Source: Amphibalanus amphitrite
Lineage: Eukaryota > Arthropoda > Thecostraca > Balanomorpha > Balanidae
Length of the DNA: 64,000 nt
Direction of reading: 5' to 3'
NCBI RefSeq assembly: GCF_019059575.1
Contig: NW_024881852.1
Coordinates: 548,181 to 612,180, forward strand
In this document: positions 42,959 through 53,127 of the stretch, in pieces
How the letters are laid out: each line of letters starts with the position of its first letter
Position numbering within the stretch: position 1 is the first letter of the stretch
Notes under the pieces: model-generated
Seen by the model: only the letters and a program-made list of their open reading frames with translations
The model's database searches: none
Told to the model about the DNA's origin: nothing
Position numbers and translations under genes: made by a program

Positions 42959-43253
42959 CAGGGCTGCGGAGTCGATGGATTTTCGGCGACTCCGACTCCG
43001 ACTCCGACTCCGACTTTCAAAAACCAGCTCCGACTCCGACTTCGACTCCGGGCAGAATTGTCGACACCGATCGACTCCAACTCCCGACTCCGACTCCGCA
43101 GACCTAGCAGGGCTGGCGAGTCGACAGATTTTCGGTGACTCCGACTCCGACTCCGGCTCGGGTTTCTAAAATCGACTCCGACTCCGACTCCAACTCCGGT
43201 CACAACTGTCGACTCCGACCGACTCCGACTCCGACTCCGACTCCGCAGCCCTG
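42959..43253. mobile_element. hAT-like MITE with GACTCC arrays
   Basis: Starts CAGGGCTGCGGAGTCG, ends CTCCGCAGCCCTG, and is flanked by a perfect 8-bp duplication, TTGGCAGC (42951-42958 and 43254-43261). Same family as the foldback-nested copies, with a few substitutions. Confidence 0.85.
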
Positions 43254-43868
43254 TTGGCAGCAGCACATTTTTTTTTTACATTTGACCTGAGGTCAAGGTC
43301 ATGACCTGACCGGAAAGGGTCATGCTGCTTATCAGGCGATCCGTATAGTCGAGCTGAACACATCTGGCGTGTTTTCACCGCTCTAGCACGTCTTTATCAA
43401 AAGTTATGGCCACAAAACTGCTGGTGACCGTTCATGACCTTAGATGATCTCAGGGGCATACAGAGGGGTCACAGGTGTAGTTTTCCGATTAAGTGTGTTA
43501 TGTTTACGTAGGAACCTATGTTTGAGAGCATTTTGAGACGACTCCGACCGACTCCGACTCCGACTCCGACTCCGCAGCCCTGTTGGCAGCAGCACATTTT
43601 TTTTACATTTGACCTGAGGTCAAGGTCATGACCTGACCGGAAAGGGTCATGCTGCTTATCAGGCGATCCGTATAGTCGAGCTGAACACATCTGGCGTGTT
43701 TTCACCGCTCTAGCACGTCTTTATCAAAAGTTATGGCCACAAAACTGCTGGTGACCGTTCATGACCTTAGATGATCTCAGGGGCATACAGAGGGGTCACA
43801 GGTGTAGTTTTCCGATTTAGTGTGTTATGTTTACGTAGGAACCTATGTTTGAGAGCATTTTGAACGAC
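43211..43868. repeat. 329-bp tandem duplication including a hAT right end
   Basis: The segment 43211-43539 (the last GACTCC repeats and right terminus of the hAT element plus its 3' flank) is repeated at 43540-43868. Differences are limited to poly-T length and single bases. The second hAT right end therefore has no left partner. Confidence 0.75.
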
Positions 43869-43899
43869 ATTCGTCGTTCAAAATATTAAGTATTTGAAC

Positions 43900-44841
43900 A
43901 AAAAACCTGACGGGAGGGGGGGGGGGTAAAAACGCCCCCCCCCCAGCACAGCGCGGATTACGCCATAATAAATGTATTCACCATGGGCTCCTTTCACTAT
44001 GCATGGGCCCTTTTCACCCTAGTACGTACCCCACAGTCAAATATTCGTGGCGCCGCCCCTGACAAAAAAGGTTATACGTGATTTTACTTTGTCTATCAAA
44101 TGGCTACATCAGCTTTTTTTGAAAATTTTGGATTTTGGCCCAAAAGTAATCGTTTAAAAAATGTGGGAGTTATTCAAAATATTATGACGTCACGACACGC
44201 AGCATTTTTGAAAAATGCATTTTGTGGAAGTTCTAGACCTCGTACGGGAACAAAAATAGCACCATTCGATTCACCGTGAAAAAACTGCATTAGATAGACA
44301 CCTTTTTGGGCCTTAACAACCAATTTCAAAATTTGACCTCACTTGACCTGACCTTGACCTGACCTCGACCTGAAATTCATCCAGATGTGGTCCATATCCC
44401 TTATTGAGTGTGCCTATTGAATTCTAAATAAATGACCCATAAAACTTGTGTCGCACATGCCCTTTTCTATATTTTGTTTTTGGTGACCTGACCTTGACCT
44501 TGACCTTTGAATGATATTTTATGCAACGAATATTGTCTTGGTAGCCTAAGAACACGTTTTGGGCAATCCGTCTTCGTCCATTCTTCGGCAACTACGGTGC
44601 AAGGCCCATACTGTAGAAACTTGCATTTTGTATCCTTGACCTGACCTTGACCTGACCTCTGACCTACTTAAGCAAAAAAAAATTGGGCTCTCAAGATCCG
44701 CCTTGTTGAGAGCTTTCGATTGCCGTTTTCCCCGTCTTTCTACGACCATCGGTTCGGAAGTTAGACAGGGGGAGGGCAGAATCTGCCCCCCCCCCCCAGC
44801 CGGGCGCGTATGGCTGAATAGCCCAGCGGGGCGCGGGTTAA
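43900..44841. mobile_element. TTAA-type MITE fragments
   Basis: A G-run/TAAAAACG/C-run hairpin at 43915-43945 and the tip CAGCGCGGATTACG represent one degraded end. A clear right end, GCGGGGCGCGGG|TTAA, closes at 44838-44841 after a GGGCAGAATCTGCCC hairpin. TGACGTCA is at about 44184 and TGACCT arrays run from 44330 to 44680. Confidence 0.5.
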
Positions 44842-45335
44842 TAGGCAGGTGTATTCGCAGACAGTCACGACCAGCAGCGACGGCGGCACTCGTCACGACA
44901 CTCCGGCGCCGGCGACTGCCCGGCACCGCGCTCCGGTCGCCACTGCCCGCCGGCCCGCCAGCCGGCTGGCGCCCTCACCCAGCTCGGGTCAGCCGGCACT
45001 GCCCGGGACGTCACCGGCTCCGCTCTGCGGCGCGGCCCCCGATGCGCGACGTACATCCCATCAAAAAGACCCCAGTGGGGCGCGGGTTGAGTTACAGGCC
45101 GGGTTGGGGCGGGACGCGGGTCGATCCCCTCGTTCCGCTCATACTGAGATTTTCCTGTTACATTGCAAAGACACGATTCGCGATCGCCCGTAACCAGCCG
45201 CACGGCCGCACTGCTTTCAACCCCAAAGTGAAGGTGCCCAGATTAACGAAGTCATGTGCTTTGGGAAAAAAAGTGAATATGAATCGCTTGCATCGCTCAG
45301 CGCTCAGCATCGCTTCGGGACCCTTGGCGGCTGCC
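44842..45335. other. CpG-rich segment, possible promoter or 5' exon
   Basis: Very GC-rich with dense CpG from 44870 to 45150, against an AT-rich background. A 214-codon frame crosses it but starts inside the adjacent MITE, so it is not credible. A GTGAGT-type donor at about 45489 follows AACAGACACG, so a noncoding first exon is possible. No gene is identified. Confidence 0.3.
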
Positions 45336-45728
45336 GTCGTTGATTGAGCTTGGGCTGTCGGTTGTGATAGAAGTGATCAGATATTATTTCGAAAAATTTG
45401 TCATAAATTGTTGCTGTCTAATTTCATTGAAGCTTGTGAGTTTTCTGTGCTTGGTTTTGCTTGAAGACTCGGGAAAGAACAGACACGGTGAGTTTGACGC
45501 TGCCCTGCCACATCTCCGTCGGCTCGGGTAACTTGTTTAGCATCTGTTTACTTTTTAGGAAGGTAGGTAATTAGGGAATAAACATGAATTTCGCAAAAAT
45601 CGTCCTTGTTGATAGTCAAATGCTCATTCTGTTTTCAACATTCATTATGAGGCCCAGGATAACATTCTGGTTATATGCTCCGAAAAATGCGCATCTGAGA
45701 CAAACGTGAGTTGTTTACAGCCTCGTTT

Positions 45729-46775
45729 CACGTTGCTAGGTGGTTGCTATGGAGCTATGGATACTTCCTTACATAGTGATTTGCATTTAGGTATCTTACG
45801 AGTATATTATATCGACATATGCTACCCCTAATAGCTCAATTCATTTTGATAATATTGTTGATTTGTTGAAGAGGATACCTAATAGATGTGTGAATAGAGA
45901 GTGAATAGAATAGAATGTAATGTGTGAATAGAACACATTTCAGAAATATGTGAATTGACGATATCGTCGAAGTAAAGGGGGGGCAACCATATTCCCCCCC
46001 CCCTTCAGCGAGCGGCTGGCGGGTGGTGCAGAGGCCCAGCGGCCGCCGGGTTAAGTCACCTAAGGTCATGAAACGTCTCCAACAGCTTTTCTTACATTAA
46101 CCCGTGCCCCGTAGGGGGGGGGGGGGGCCGAAGCCCCTACCCCAAACTACCAACTACCCCAACCCAAACTACCCCTACCCTACCCCAAAAAAGATGTATG
46201 ATAAGGTGTGCCAAAAACAGTGCTGGCCGGTGTCTGAACCTCCTAAGGTGTCTGATCACGTTGCTAGGTGGTTGCTATGGAGCTATGGATACTTCCTTAC
46301 ATAGTGATTTGCATTTAGGTATCTTACGAGTATATGATATCGACATATGCTACCCCTAATAGCTCAATTCATTTTGATAATATTGTTGATTTGTTGAAGA
46401 GGATACCTAATAGATGTGTGAATAGAGAGTGAATAGAATAGAATGTAATGTGTGAATAGAACACATTTCAGAAATATGTGAATTGACGATATCGTCGAAG
46501 TAAAGGGGGGGGGGCAACCATATTCCCCCCCCCCCTTCAGCGAGCGGCTGGCGGGTGGTGCAGAGGCCCAGCGGCCGCCGGGTTAAGTCACCTCAGGTCA
46601 TGAAACGTCTCCAACAGCTTTTCTTACATTAACCCGTGCCCCGTAGGGGGGGGGGCCGAAGCCCCTACCCCAAACTACCAACTACCCCAACCCAAACTAC
46701 CCCTACCCTACCCCAAAAAAGATGTATGATAAGGTGTGCCAAAAACAGTGCTGGCCGGTGTCTGAACCTCCTAAG
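45729..46775. repeat. 528-bp tandem duplication containing TTAA-type element ends
   Basis: The block starting CACGTTGCTAGGTGG at 45729 is repeated from 46257 to about 46775. Each copy holds a right end (CCGCCGGG|TTAA at 46051-46054 and 46583-46586) and a left end (TTAA|CCCGTGCCCCGTAG at 46097 and 46629) of TTAA-type elements. The copies differ mainly in the length of the poly-G and poly-C tracts. Confidence 0.8.
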
Positions 46776-47166
46776 ACGTGTGTGTCTGAATCCTACAGTT
46801 TACATCCCAGAAATTTGGAACTCTGGCTTTTGCTTGAGGAAATCACTATGAACTTTTGTATATCTCATAATTTGTTATATCGGTGACCTAAGGTCAGGTC
46901 AATTTTGCAACATTTTTTAGATACTCGCGAAAAACCGCATTGGGGGGAGGGGTGTTCAACCCTCCCACCCCCCAGCAGGGCGCGGCAGAGGCATGTGAAG
47001 AAGTATATCAACGCGTCATCATAGTCTTTTATCCATTTTATGTTTACATGTCCTTCTTTTCGTCTCGTTTTCTGATTTGTTTATAGTGTATACCTGTAAT
47101 GCACATTTGTCATTTTATCGTATATTTTCATCTTGTGCAGATTGTTATTTATTGAATATTTTCTTT

Positions 47167-48200
47167 TTAACCCGCGCACCGACAGGGAATGGTTTACCAC
47201 CCCTGAGGTTTTTCGTGAATAGCGAGAAATTTGGCAGTTTTCCCCGGTCCCCCATCAATTTAACATATAGTGTGCAAGTTTGAACCTCCTACCTTTCAGG
47301 GTCAGGTCACCGGTTACTTCGAATGACCCAGCCTCATATCACTTTTTTGCAACATTGTCACCGTGTCAGAGCTACAGTAGATGATGGAGGCCTTTGAAAA
47401 GCGCAGGATGTATGAGGTCATTGATAGCTACAACTTGTATATCTCGGATAAATGCGATATATATTGTATAAATTCGATATTGATGACCTAAGGTCAGGTC
47501 AAGTTCCTTACCTCCCCATTGTAAATCAATGGGGGAAAATCAACCCCGTTTTTTCCACTAAAACGAGTCGGAATGACCCAATATACCATCAATGACTTCA
47601 TACACGATCAACCTTGACTTGCTTGAGCCTTTTTTGCTCTTGGGCAACTGTAAGGTCATGTGACGTCATCAAGGGTCACCAAAGGTTTTTTTTTTTTACT
47701 AATAATTCCTTACAGGACGAGATACAGCCACGCTGATGGTCTCATTAGCCGTTTTCACGACGGAATAGCGGGTACCTTTTAGATACCTGTTTGGTCCTTT
47801 GATACGTCAGGAATTTTAGTAGTTTTCTTTCATGCCTCAGGAATTTTAGCCTATTTGTAGTGGGTTTTCAAACTCTCGAATAAGTAGCCCGTTACTTTGC
47901 TGTTTTTCTAATAAATATAATGCTAGTACAATGATAAGGAAACATACTGAGCTGCCAGCTGCGGGTGACCGAGCTCTCCCAATTCCGCTGGCTGGCTTGG
48001 CTTTGGGGCCGCAGCAGACGGCGTAAGTCAATGTCAATGACCCAAATGACTCTGACAGATCTTGTAGCGAGCTATATATTGCTTTTTATCACCTCTTTCT
48101 AGCTTGCATTCTTTTCGAGATAATCTGGTGTGGCCAAAAAAGGCCCCCCCCCAGCATGACAAAGTTGGATGAGAGGCCCAAACGGGCGCGGGTTAAAGCA
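47167..48200. mobile_element. TTAA-type MITE, family A, right half replaced
   Basis: TTAA at 47167-47170 and the end CCCGCGCACCGACAGGG match the element at 12816-13781, as does the next 550 bp (for example GTCAGAGCTACAGTAGATG). After about 47745 the similarity stops at unrelated sequence. A GGGCGCGGG|TTAA terminus near 48185-48197 probably belongs to another member. Confidence 0.55.
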
Positions 48201-48279
48201 TATCTCGAAGTTGTGAGAGCCCAAACCGGTAATTGCGAGCCAGGGATCCCAATTAGGCTATCTCAACTAAAAATATATG

Positions 48280-49350
48280 TTAACCCGGCGGGCGGTGGGC
48301 CTCTCGGCCACCTTCCGCGCGGTGGGGAAGGGGCATTTTTTGCCCCCCCCCCGTATCTCCAAAACAAGTAGACGGATCCGGAAAATTCGAACGGCGTTCG
48401 ATAGCCCTGTCAAATTTGTTGAAAGAAACCAAATTTCATTGACCTCGGGGTCACCGATGACGTCACAGGTCAGGTCAAAGATAAAATGTTTCACCGTTCA
48501 CGGGGCTTCTAGGGAATATATATTACTGACCGGGCCGACGAAATTATTTGGAAACAAGGTTTGCAAAATTGACGGAGGCCCGAGTGCGGAGCACGAGGGC
48601 CGGAGTCAAATTTTGCAGGTTGAAAAAAAACGCCAAAACACCCGCCGCCAAACGAGAGGATGAGCCTTGCACGTGCAGACCGGAGTGGGTGTGCTACGAA
48701 CTGACGTGCACTGCACTCTAATCTAGTACATATGTTGCTATTAGAGGTCACTGGTCATACCAGGTCAGGTCACACGTCATGTCACCAAAGGTCACCAAGG
48801 GTCACCTCACCACATGAAACCAACTTTACTAAGGTTGTGCGATGCAAGGTTGTGCGATGCATGTTTTATGGCCAGTTTTTATTTCCAACTCAATGGTGTT
48901 GGTTATAAGACCATCAGGTACGGTTTAGGTCACTTTCTGATGGAGGTCAGGTCAAGGTCAGATCAAAAAAGGTCAAAAATATAAAAATACAAATTTTGAA
49001 TTTTATAATATGAAATTTTCGAAATTTTCGAAACTTTGGAAATCCGAGATAGCAGTTTGATAGCGCAGTCTATTCTGAGTCCTTTCATGCAAAGAAATTG
49101 GATCTAGCTTAAAAAAAAACTGAGCTCTTGGGAGCGATTGCCGTGGTTCAATATTTTGCGTCGAAATCGGCCGAACATGACGTCACTCTGACGTCATTTC
49201 CGGTCGACCTATAGTAGCTACGAAGTTCATATTTTATCACAAGGTGTCAAATTGATGCAGCCGAAGGTACTGAAAGTTTTGCGTCGATACGTCAAGCGAT
49301 TTGGAAGTTATTGCAGAAAAACGGGAGGGGGGCTATGAATAGCGGGTTAA
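48280..49350. mobile_element. TTAA-type MITE related to family C, with an insertion
   Basis: Bounded by TTAA at 48280-48283 and 49347-49350. Both halves resemble family C in reverse orientation, with TGACGTCA at about 48460 and twice at about 49178-49196. The middle (about 48520-48725) is foreign. It contains a segment that recurs inverted at 63890-63975. Confidence 0.55.
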
Positions 49351-49743
49351 TTAAGGTCGGATGGTCACTTTAAAACATTCGTTTTTGTTGAGATAAACTG
49401 GTGTGGCGAAATACCCTCGCCCCCTCCGGTACCACGAGGGCGAAGTTGGAAATTCAATAGCATCGATATTAACTGATCGTTCATATTTGATGTTCGTTTT
49501 CCAAAGAAACCCCGTGAAAGGCAGTCTTCTCAGAGACTTGACATTTTAGGTATTATCCTATGACGTGCTTCACAGCCACGCTATTTTTGGTAACTTTCCT
49601 TTGCTCGTGATTTGCAGGTATACTGCATTGTCTTGGTACATTGTGGTTCAGCTCCGGTCACGACTGTGTCTGTGCTGAGGTAAGGCCTTGGGTGCAATCA
49701 GCCTACATCTATTGAGACCTCCCAGGGAAAGGATATTTTCGCC
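49351..49743. other. Left flank of the Helitron coding region
   Basis: It includes a short CCCTCGCCCCC-type remnant of a TTAA element near 49415. No canonical TC-type Helitron 5' end can be recognised, so the left boundary of the element is not fixed. Confidence 0.35.
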
Positions 49744-52700
49744 ATGCAGAAAACAAGTTACGCCAAAATAGTGAAGGGCGTAAAGCCATCGTTCGTAGAG
49801 GTGCTGACGGGGATGTCCCGTGAGGCCAAGTCTGGAAGGATTTATTATCATGATTGGCAATCCACTCCACTGGTCAGCAGGCAGGACCCCGTTTACACTG
49901 ACTACGGTGCTAACATCATTGGCATACATGGCGACGGCAACTGTCTGTTCCGGGCGCTCGCCTATGCTGTCGGTGATCCCTCGCTAGATCACGTGGCCCT
50001 TCGGCAAAAGATATGTGAAGAGGAGCGCACAGATGAACTTCTTAGGGCGGTGTTCCCTGACCTGGACGGCTACATCAATTCCATGCGCAAGGGAGGTGAG
50101 TTCGGTGGTGAGCCAGAGATAAGAGCAGCAGCACGTGTGCTTCACCGTCTCATTTATGTGTGGGAAAACGGTCATCAGTTGGCTGCTCATGGAGCACCAA
50201 ACCAGTCTCCTATTCACTTATGCTATTATAGTCAGAGGCAGCACTATGACCTGCACCTGGTCGCTCCATCTCCCCCAACACCACCAGCACCTCAGGAGGA
50301 ACCAACTGCCCAGACTTCACCGGCCATCACTGAGCAGAGCACCGACAATGATGGTGCTTGGAATATTGTTAAGGGACGACGCGGTCGCCAGGCAAAGTGC
50401 CTAGATACTGTGACAAAACCAGAGTGTAAGGAGGGCTCCGCAGCTGCCACGAGCCTCAACACTTCAGTCTGTGGCAATGCAGCAAAACGGGCAGTTGGCC
50501 GTCCCAAAAAACAGAAACGTATTTTCACGCATCTCTTCGGACGTTCAATCAACGTCGAGGATGTCTGTGTAGAAGCGCAACCAGCCTCTGAGGGTGCAGA
50601 CGTGCCAGTGATCGTTTCCAAAACCATTCCGGTCGTTCCACTGGGTACAGATAATGGGGAAAATAAGGACGCAGCTAAAAGCTGTGAGGAGTCTGACACC
50701 GTAGTCAGCGCTACTGCCAAAAAGGCACGCGTTGGGCGTCCTAAGAAACGGGGCCCACCACCGCCATCATCAAAACGTACAGCCCCTATGGAACGTGATG
50801 TAGCAGAGACCAAAGAATTAGCTCCTCAAAACACCGTTCAGTCGGTTGCAGCACTTGAAGCTGACTCTTCAAAGATAGGACAGTCGGAGTCTAGTGCTAC
50901 GGGAGGAAACGCTCAGCGTCGTGGCGGTCGTCCGAGGAAAGGTAAGGCTGTGGTACCACTTCGGAGAAAGGATACCGCCACGGACGCTACTATTCCTCAG
51001 GCTATTCAAGCAGATGGTAAGGAATCTGGTCAATTGCTCATTGACCCAGCAGAGAGTATTTGCAATGAATCAGAACTTCAGTCGCCATTGGCTGTTCCTG
51101 TGAAAGGCCATAACCCCCAAGGACGCATCCCATCTCCGGCTGGCTACATTCAGTCAGATTTAGACATCGAGGGGGTCTCCACACTGACTCGTGCCATGCT
51201 GGATGACTTTGTGGATAAGTCTTCGCATATTGTTGTCATAGACAGTGTGTCAACTGATATCAGCCCACCATGTGACAGCAACTTAATCGGACCCTGGTTG
51301 TACCGAGATAGCACTAAAGTCGTTGTGACTTGCCTTATTGGTGATCAAGGTGAGAAAAGACAAATTACCCTTTGCAACCTAAAGCAACGTGGGTTTCCTG
51401 CTCCATCGCGTAGCGGACAGTTACGCTACACCTTTTACTCATGGCTCCGTTTCAAGGACATGGTAAAAAAATATGGCCCAACAGTAGCCGCTGTTTTAGA
51501 GGACGAGGACCTGTTCCACAAAACGCTCCGCCTTGTAGATCGTTTCTACTCCACACATCCACGTCGGGCGGAGGAGGAGGGCCTGCAGCCTCATCGGGGT
51601 CCGCAGACTTGGGAAGACCGGCATAATCTCCTCCAGCTGCACTACTATGGTAAGGGCTGGTATAAATTCTACCGTTTCTCTACCCTCCGTGAGATATTCA
51701 TATCCAGACATGGAGCTGATCGCTGGGCCGAGTTCCAGGCCGATCCCTGGTCGGAGACACTTTCAGACGAGCATTTCGAGCTCTTGCTTCGAGATGTTCA
51801 TCATAAGCTAAGACAAAACCATGCAAAATACACTTATCTATTGGAAACCTTTGCCGGACCACAGTGTCAAGAAGATCGCGGCAACGCCACTCGCGTCCAG
51901 TACAGCGTAATGTTTGTCACTCGCTCCGCCACGTCAGGAAGGCGTCAACAGCGCAGGCCGGTGGCGCAGGCGCCGCCTCAGCGCACTGCAGCCCCTGCCA
52001 TTGCAGATGTCGGTGCTCTAACATCGTTCTTCCTACGTTCGTGTGTCGATTGCGGCACACTGCGTATCATTGATGACAGAGCTGCGTCAAAGTATCCACT
52101 CGGTTATTACACCTATGGTGGAGGTCAGCACCGAGTTCGTTTCACTTGTGACCGGCTGGTCGGCATCACGTGTGACACTCCTCCAGACTTTGTCACCTGC
52201 ACGGCGGAAGAGAAGCCGTCCACCTGGGTGGCCATGGGCGCTCGGACGGCGGGAGACGCGTTACCGCCACCGGCAATGCAGCTTCGCTCATTACGTGTGC
52301 TGGACGCGTCTGATCATACAGAGGAGACTGAGGTTCTGGCTAGCTATCATTACCGTGGTGATGACAGAGCTGCTGAATGGACTGGTCGTCGTGCCGTACT
52401 GACCCGAACGTCAAACAGTGGCGTCGTCAAACTGGGCACGCAGGCGAAGCGCAGACGCTTCCGTCCTATTTCCTGCAGTCAGTTCACAGCCGGCCGTTTC
52501 ACCGTGGACAGTCCGCGCGAGGCAAAATGCTGCCAGGCGTGGCACGATCCACTCGACACGGATTCTGAGGATCCGTCGTCCGAGCTTGAGTTCTCCAACT
52601 TACAGGTACTACGTGACATCCATGCCTTGTACAATTCGCTTCGCCGTGTGCGTTGCGTCAAGTGCAACCAGCAGACGCCCGGATTGCCGTATCCAGGCTA

Positions 52701-53127
52701 TCAGATTCAGGTGCCTGAGCATGGCCGTTTGGTTAATTTGCCGCCGGATAGCGTTGTTTCTGGCGCCGTATCGCGCTCGTCGCTGCTGCGTGAGGGCGGG
52801 CGTTGTACGGTGACGCTAGAACCCGAATTCAGGGGTGCCAATGGCACAGTTTTCACTGACCGGGACGTGACCGGCGTTTGTACAGCATGTTCGCCAGCAT
52901 ATGAGGTTGACGCCAACAACAACATCGTACCTCGGCCGCTGGTGTCGGACATAAATCAATTACGTCCCGATCCGAATGACGTCGGCGACTTTGTCGGCGG
53001 CGCCGAGCGGCCCGTCGCCTCCCAGCCAGCGCTGAGCGCATCGGCTGCAAACAACGGTGCTCCAGAGGACGACAGTGACGAGCCAGAGCCGACGGATATG
53101 AGCCTGTTCTCGGCAGAAATCTGGTAG
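49744..53127 (+). CDS. OTU cysteine protease/AT-hook N-terminal protein of the Helitron
   Basis: A 1127-residue open frame with ATG at 49744. The OTU fold is clear: GDGNCLFRALAYAVG (catalytic Asp and Cys67) and QHYDLHLV (catalytic His167). Such enzymes cleave ubiquitin-type linkages. Three AT-hook-like motifs follow, each around GRPKK or GRPRK (about residues 248-258, 325-335, 391-400), suggesting minor-groove DNA binding. Later come two Cys-pair segments, CVDCG and CVKCNQQ, with a distal CTACSP, possibly zinc-binding. The stop at 53125-53127 seems to be produced by a frameshift. The next frame continues at once with VATDVYSDEAYHQFVKSW, so the ancestral protein was probably one chain with Rep and helicase. 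Confidence 0.8.
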   Translation: MQKTSYAKIVKGVKPSFVEVLTGMSREAKSGRIYYHDWQSTPLVSRQDPVYTDYGANIIGIHGDGNCLFRALAYAVGDPSLDHVALRQKICEEERTDELLRAVFPDLDGYINSMRKGGEFGGEPEIRAAARVLHRLIYVWENGHQLAAHGAPNQSPIHLCYYSQRQHYDLHLVAPSPPTPPAPQEEPTAQTSPAITEQSTDNDGAWNIVKGRRGRQAKCLDTVTKPECKEGSAAATSLNTSVCGNAAKRAVGRPKKQKRIFTHLFGRSINVEDVCVEAQPASEGADVPVIVSKTIPVVPLGTDNGENKDAAKSCEESDTVVSATAKKARVGRPKKRGPPPPSSKRTAPMERDVAETKELAPQNTVQSVAALEADSSKIGQSESSATGGNAQRRGGRPRKGKAVVPLRRKDTATDATIPQAIQADGKESGQLLIDPAESICNESELQSPLAVPVKGHNPQGRIPSPAGYIQSDLDIEGVSTLTRAMLDDFVDKSSHIVVIDSVSTDISPPCDSNLIGPWLYRDSTKVVVTCLIGDQGEKRQITLCNLKQRGFPAPSRSGQLRYTFYSWLRFKDMVKKYGPTVAAVLEDEDLFHKTLRLVDRFYSTHPRRAEEEGLQPHRGPQTWEDRHNLLQLHYYGKGWYKFYRFSTLREIFISRHGADRWAEFQADPWSETLSDEHFELLLRDVHHKLRQNHAKYTYLLETFAGPQCQEDRGNATRVQYSVMFVTRSATSGRRQQRRPVAQAPPQRTAAPAIADVGALTSFFLRSCVDCGTLRIIDDRAASKYPLGYYTYGGGQHRVRFTCDRLVGITCDTPPDFVTCTAEEKPSTWVAMGARTAGDALPPPAMQLRSLRVLDASDHTEETEVLASYHYRGDDRAAEWTGRRAVLTRTSNSGVVKLGTQAKRRRFRPISCSQFTAGRFTVDSPREAKCCQAWHDPLDTDSEDPSSELEFSNLQVLRDIHALYNSLRRVRCVKCNQQTPGLPYPGYQIQVPEHGRLVNLPPDSVVSGAVSRSSLLREGGRCTVTLEPEFRGANGTVFTDRDVTGVCTACSPAYEVDANNNIVPRPLVSDINQLRPDPNDVGDFVGGAERPVASQPALSASAANNGAPEDDSDEPEPTDMSLFSAEIW

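Noticed and set aside
44703-45347. A 214-codon plus-strand frame
   Set aside because: It begins inside a TTAA-type MITE and runs through a CpG-rich block. Opposing frames are equally open, so composition explains it.
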